Assembly (NCBI GenBank): GCA_022432975.1
Contig: CM039503.1
Span: 49,021,259 to 49,085,258, forward strand
Direction: 5' to 3'
Source: Begonia masoniana
Taxonomy: Eukaryota > Streptophyta > Magnoliopsida > Cucurbitales > Begoniaceae
Length of the DNA stretch: 64,000 bases
Shown here: positions 58,949 to 64,000 of the stretch, piece by piece
How the letters are laid out: the number at the start of each line of letters is the position of its first letter
How positions within the stretch are numbered: the stretch's first letter is position 1
The notes under the pieces: generated by a model
Database searches by the model: none
What the model saw: only the letters and a program-made list of their open reading frames with translations
What the model was told of the DNA's origin: nothing
Made by a program: the position numbers and the translations under genes

Positions 58949-61524
58949 TGTGACGACCCCGACCCTGACCCTGACCCCGTCAGGGCCGCCACGGCCTACA
59001 CCGTGACGTACATTCATTTAACTCTCGTCCATTCTCATAAAATTTTTCTTTTCATTTCCTTTTTCTTCATCATACATTAGAGAACGGACTTAGGCATTCA
59101 ATCCACCTCTATCGACATTTAGGGTCTAACTTAAAACGTATCTAAAACGACTCGTCTAAGGTCGGAAAACATCAAGGGAGACTTAGAACTTCAAAACATA
59201 AAGAGTGGCATGCATGGGGCGCGCCCAGCATTCGGCGTGAGCGCCTCTTGCGCGCATGCAACGCGCGCGCCCCGTGGGTTTGTGTTGCGCGCGCACTGCG
59301 TGCGCATTGTGCCTCCACCCCGCGCCACCGCTCACCAACCGCGCTCCTATTCGCGTCTGGCGCTCAGCACCCAGTGCCCAACGCCCAGCGATGACCAATC
59401 GATCGGCTGGCGGGCTGATCGATCGGCGATAGCTCCGGATTTTCACCAGAACGAACACCATTTTGCCGATTGATTGGCCATGGGCGCCAATCGATCGGCG
59501 ATCATTCTGTCCTGCGACAAAAATTTCAAGGGCTTAGCTGATCAATTGGCCATCATGTGCCGATCGATGGGCAGATGCAGGGCAGCGCGCTCCAACGCGC
59601 CCTGCTCGCCCCGCCTGCGCGCCCAGCACCTTTTCTTCCACATTTCCTTCTTTCCTTTGCCATTTCATCAACTTTTCACCTAATACACCATCAAATATAA
59701 CCTCCACAATTCATATTTCTATCTCACCTAATACACACCCCATTCATTCGAAAACCTCCACCTATTAACATCAAATCCGACTATAGTCATCAAAACCTAT
59801 TTCATCAATATCAACCAAGCAACGGAAACTTATAAAAATCATCTGAAACTAAACCCATCTATATAAACCATCAAAATAAACTTTCTATACATTTGTCCAC
59901 AAAACTATCCAGAAAATCATATCAACAACAATATCTTCCATCTAGTGTCTAATCAACGTAAAATAAGTTTTCTATGCATTGTCCATACCATTTCTATCTA
60001 ATATACCCAAAATACCTATACATTGTTCCCACGGGTCAAAATCGCGTCAACAGCTCAGCGTACTCCCATGGACATCCTTCTTCAATCTGTGTGTTCATCT
60101 TGTGGAGAAACGTCTTCCTCACCTTCTTCGAATTCACCTACACCATAGAGACGCCTATGAGATAAAACTCAGTAAATTCTACGTAAATGACAATACACGA
60201 ACATGTATATGCAATTTTTACGAATTCAGTCCATCCATTTTATTTATCAATACGTGACGTTCTTTGGTTATCGGAGCATATCACTCGGCAGATGGATAGG
60301 GCACATCAAGCGGTTAGATAGTCCGCACCATCTGAAGGGAGAAAAATCCGCTCATCATGGAACGCCAGGTCTGAACCTCTTCTCGATAACCACCATGCGT
60401 TGTTTACATGATACTTTACTTTCATTCCTTACATTTCCTTTTATGAAATCGATGCGTAAATTCATTTTAATGTCATTTCGTAAAACAATGATGCATGAAC
60501 AATTAAAATGCATAACATAATCGCAAACAACGTGAATACCATCAAAACAACACAAAACATAATCTATAAAACGACTAAACCTAGGCTACTCATCAAAAAG
60601 CATATAAACATTCATTGCGCCAAATTTCCTCAACAATCAAAACTGACGTATGCTATAGGCCTATCGGCCACAGTAAGTCACGAGAACTTACATCGAGTTC
60701 TTAGCACATGGAGCTCCGTCCGTGAGCTTTATTCACCTAAGCCAATTCACAACCTCATTATTAGAATCGATCCTAAACAACTGAATCACGAATCTAATCG
60801 AAACTCCTAACTAAGAAAAATTTTCTAAAACTATAATTTACGTCATTCGGGCATTTCATCGAGCAATTCGCGCTCGCAATTCTCTAAACCTCCATTAATG
60901 GTGTTTCTCAACCTTTCCAACCACCAAAATTCCAACAACATCCATTAATACAACCTAACTTTCACCAATAACCATAAATACTCCATCAATAGGCATTAAT
61001 ACAATAAATCTATCGATTACTAACTTAAACCTATAATTTCAACAAAACCCTAATTAAAGCCCTAACCGTTTTCAAGCCCTAAACCGAAAACTAAACCCGG
61101 GAAATACTAGAATATTACCTAGAACGTTGATTGTGGAAGAAAACGAGAAGAAATCGATGATCGGAGGAGGAGAAATCACCGGGGGTGAAGGAACGATGAG
61201 GAAAGCGTGAAAATCGCTAAAGAGAAAACCTCTCCTTCCCTTTCTGCAGAATGAGAATAACGTGGGAGGGGGAGGGTTTTTATTAATTTTATAAATTTTA
61301 ACTTAGTAAATTACCTTTTTGCCCTTTACTCAATTCTTTGTTTAATTCGTTATTTAGTCTATCGATTTATTTTCTCCAAAATTTTTTTATTCCTCCAAAT
61401 ATTTCAATTTATTCTTAGGGTTCTAATAAAACTTCTCGTTCACAAAACGGGTTTAATCCACTATATTTACGAAAATACCCTTATATAGCGAAAAATTCAA
61501 AAACCCGTAAAATCGGGTGTTACA
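58949..61524 (-). repeat. Solo LTR of the Gypsy-2 family
   Basis: TGTGACGACCCCGACC to TCGGGTGTTACA, 2,576 bp, flanked by ctata on both sides (58944-58948, 61525-61529). Start and end match the Gypsy-2 LTR, but the interior is diverged. No internal region: it formed by LTR-LTR recombination. It holds a GC-rich stretch (59210-59400) and a CGATCGATCG doublet array (59396-59570). Confidence 0.92.
59396..59570 (-). repeat. CGATCGATCG doublet array in solo LTR
   Basis: Palindrome copies (some mutated) begin at 59396/59416, 59467/59488 and 59539/59561: pairs 20-22 bp apart, stepping by 71-72 bp. Same plan as in the Gypsy-2 LTR. Confidence 0.8.
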
Positions 61525-61529
61525 CTATA

Positions 61530-62405
61530 ATCATTTCAATTTATTAAATAGAGTAAAATGTAATTTAGACCATAGTAGTTGAGATCATTTTTATATTAGA
61601 TCTTAACCAATTTTTTTTATATAAATTAAATTTTTATCTTTAAATTATCAGACACGAGATCTTCCAATCAATGTATCTGTTGAATTAAATGTGTATATCA
61701 CGTTTTCTATTTAATTAAGTGTTTTAATTCAATTTCGAACTCTAAATCCACGAAGTTTAAAATAATTGTGTAATAATTTTGTTAGATAATTGAAATTGTT
61801 ACTATTTTTAAAAAATTATCAATCTTTTATTTTGATTTTGATTTTATTTTTTATGTAATTTATTTTAAGTAAATTTTCTAGTAAATTAGATTACGAAGAA
61901 GCTCTAATTATTAAAAATCAAAATAATTATAATCTTGGACTTTCGTGTAATTTGAAAATTTCATTAGCTTAGTATTATACTTCATATAATAAATATCAAA
62001 ACGTCGATTTTGACAAATTAATTTACTAAGAAATAATGCCATTTTTTTCGCAATTAATTATTTTTATCAATAAAATAAATCTTAATTGTATATTAAACTT
62101 GGGCTCAATTTTTTATCCTTCTCACTAATAGGGCGTATTCATGTGGGACCCACCAATCCAGATGGGGGACGCAGGGCACTCGATGAGAAACGGGTTGACC
62201 CGATTGACAATAATTCTCATAAAGACTACTATCAAAGTATATTTTTGGCAGTTCATAGTCTACTTTCTGGCCTCTTAGTGAAACTATGCTTCCTGCCCTC
62301 CTCTCATCGCCGGCGTTCATTTTCTGATCAAATCACCGGCTATTCTTCGCAGTAACGTAACGTTCTTTCTCTTCAAGCGACAAGTTAAAAGCAACGTGAG
62401 GAAGT
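61530..62405. other. AT-rich flank, then possible gene leader
   Basis: 61530-62080 is very AT-rich without genes. 62100-62400 is more balanced, with frames of up to 89 codons but no domain. It could be a promoter or leader cut by the copia LTR. The last five bases, gaagt, would be one target duplication copy of that element. Confidence 0.4.
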
Positions 62406-62934
62406 TGTTAGATTATTCTTAATAATCTATTTGTGGCTCATGTAAATTATGGTACATTGACTTTGTATTAAAGTGCTCAATGTGATGATCGTTGAGCATA
62501 AAAGAAATAATGTCAATTGGGTTTTAATTCCCTCTCCTTAACCTTATTAAAGTAATATACATTATAGTTGAAGAGGTATGATTGAAGGGGTATGAATGAA
62601 GAGACATAAGTGAAAAGGTAAGTATGGAGGATTGCCTTTTGAATGGTTGTCTTCTTCTTCATCCTAACTAGAGAATCAAAGTCTAATTAATTATTCTCTA
62701 ATCAATCTATCTCTCTCAATCTCTGAATCATCAAAGAGAAACTAAAAGAGAAAGGTTTAAGGAGACGAAAAGTATTCCGCAACAGCAAAATAAATTAAAG
62801 TTAAGCAATGGAGAAAAGTTAGTAAAGTTTCTACAAAGTATTTTGATTATAAAAGATATTGGTTGAATTAACAACGTTATAATGGGATAAAAGTATTGAA
62901 ATAGCAATTTAAAGTTTTATATATATTGCTAACA
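62406..62934 (+). repeat. 5' LTR of a copia element
   Basis: TGTTAGATTATT to TATTGCTAACA (TGTTAG/CTAACA ends), 529 bp, followed three bases later by primer site tggtatcagagcg. Size, primer site and the gag that follows indicate Ty1/copia. Confidence 0.82.
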
Positions 62935-63877
62935 ATTGGTATCAGAGCGATAGTTCTATAACGTGTAGTTCACCGTTTGTGTTGTTATGGATTGCTTGAA
63001 AAGTATGTTTTGTTTGAAGATCGTCGATTGATTATAGTTTTCGGTCGTCGATCGATTATAGTTTCTGGTCGTCAATTGATTATAGTTTCCGGTCGTCGGT
63101 CGATTATGGTTTCTGGTTATTTAAATGTTTGATCGGTTTTCTTAAAAAAAAAAAAAAAAATTATAGAGAGCCGATCGATCGGCTGGTATAGCCGATCGAT
63201 CGGCAACCGCACTGTTTTGATAACGAAATTACAGAGCATATGCCAATCGATCGGCGGAATTGGCCGATCGATCGGCGGTTGTTTTAATTGCAATTTTACA
63301 GTGCATGTGCCGATTGATCGGCGCATTTCGCCGATCGATCGGCAGTTGTATGTTAATATTATAGTAATTGTTTTGATATTTTAATTCTGAATATCATTTA
63401 ATTGAATCTTTTCTCATGGAAGTAATTATGGGAAGTTACATTTAATTGAATTCTTGATATAAAAAAAACTTGTTAGTCACCAAAGTGGCCTAGTTTGAAA
63501 GGATCAATATTCGATTGTTTAAATATCATTCGTTTTGTATGAAAGGATGCTAATGATTGATTGAACAAAACATTTGACATTATTGATTACAACATTATAA
63601 AGTCATCCAAAGATGGACCAATGTTTGTAATTGATAATATAAAAGAAACACGTGTGCATATTAGATTGATATGGTTATATATCCAAAGATGTTGAGCATG
63701 TTAATTTGAATATGTTTATGTGTTTATTAAAGTATATTTTTATAGCATCATTGATCGCTGAAATTATTTTTTAAATTTTGCCCAAAGGTGATTTAAGAAA
63801 TGAATTATTATTTGTTTGAATCTATTAGTGTTTAATCAAAGCATTAAAGTATGAGCATGTATGTTTTTGCAGCATTT
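62935..63877 (+). other. Leader of the copia element, with primer site and palindromic array
   Basis: Primer site at 62938-62950 (initiator tRNA-Met complement). Then a short repeat ggtcgtc(g/a)(g/a)tcgattata(g) (about 63020-63110), an A-run, and the CGATCGATCG doublet array at 63172-63341. The rest is AT-rich with no gene. A possible acceptor ttttgcag lies at about 63864-63871 just before gag. Confidence 0.65.
63172..63341 (+). repeat. CGATCGATCG doublet array in copia leader
   Basis: Starts at 63172/63193, 63244/63265 and 63311/63332: three doublets, each exactly 21 bp apart, stepping 72 and 67 bp. The core is gccgatcgatcggc; the first member of doublets 2 and 3 has one change. Confidence 0.85.
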
Positions 63878-64000
63878 ATGAATGTGTTATCTTCTGGCAA
63901 CAACTTGGTCAATTTCAATGGCTTAAATTATGCTGATTGGTCTGAACAAATCCAATTTCAATTGGGTGTAATGTGTTTAGACGTAGCATTAATTTGTGAC
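63878..64000 (+). CDS. Copia gag, N-terminus (runs off window)
   Basis: ATG at 63878 opens 41 codons to the window edge: LVNFNGLNYADWSEQIQFQL, then DVALICD. The pattern (F-G-x-N-Y-x-x-W, later D-x-A-L) is that of the N-terminal region of plant copia gag (UBN2/DUF4219-like). The gag packages element RNA into virus-like particles. No stop in the visible part, so this element could be intact. Confidence 0.75.
   Translation, partial: MNVLSSGNNLVNFNGLNYADWSEQIQFQLGVMCLDVALICD

Noticed and set aside
59183..59473. GC-rich frames in both directions
   Set aside because: Caused by high GC (gcgc runs) in the solo LTR; no recognisable protein.
62086..62355. 89-codon frame before the copia LTR
   Set aside because: No domain or clear codon pattern; could be leader sequence, not supported as a gene.

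Overview
The window is intergenic heterochromatin-like DNA of a flowering plant, most likely a eudicot. The evidence is the repeat content: Ty3/gypsy elements with tRNA-iMet primer sites, Ty1/copia remnants, a Mutator-like (MULE) transposase, a hAT derivative, and fragments of plant genes (a plant-type ubiquitin-conjugating E2, a dehydrin, an LRR receptor kinase). No intact host gene, tRNA, rRNA or CRISPR array was seen. The species cannot be named from the sequence.

Layout. 1-320: end of an unidentified reading frame. 321-1843: non-autonomous hAT element (8-bp target duplication) carrying a captured lysine-rich exon, placed exactly against the LTR of a truncated copia element (1852-5049, minus strand). 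5050-5658: solo LTR-like remnant. 5688-6010 and 15793-17129: one MULE transposase pseudogene split by a nearly intact gypsy element (Gypsy-1, 6011-15792, minus strand). 17577-18843: Pack-MULE holding a duplicated dehydrin tail and an LRR fragment. 19150-20477: decayed transposon-type gene. 20838-21262: GC-rich periodic array. 21263-30448: degenerate Gypsy-2 (minus strand) with one truncated and one full LTR. 30848-31119 and 57906-58672: an E2 pseudogene split in its catalytic domain by a 26.8-kb insertion. That insertion (31120-57905, target duplication gttat) is a tandem array of a non-coding LTR element (LARD) with four LTRs. It contains a copia remnant, a truncated gypsy and a full degenerate Gypsy-3 (46569-55998, duplication aataa). 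58949-61524: solo LTR of the Gypsy-2 family (duplication ctata). 62406-64000: start of another copia element running off the window.

Nesting order can be read from target duplications: E2 gene, then LARD, then Gypsy-3; and MULE, then Gypsy-1. The most unusual signal is a shared array design. Several unrelated LTR families, and a copia leader, each carry short palindromes in doublets about 21 bp apart, repeated about every 70 bp. The palindrome itself differs (TGACGTCA in Gypsy-1, CGATCGATCG in Gypsy-2, the solo LTR and the copia), while the spacing is kept.
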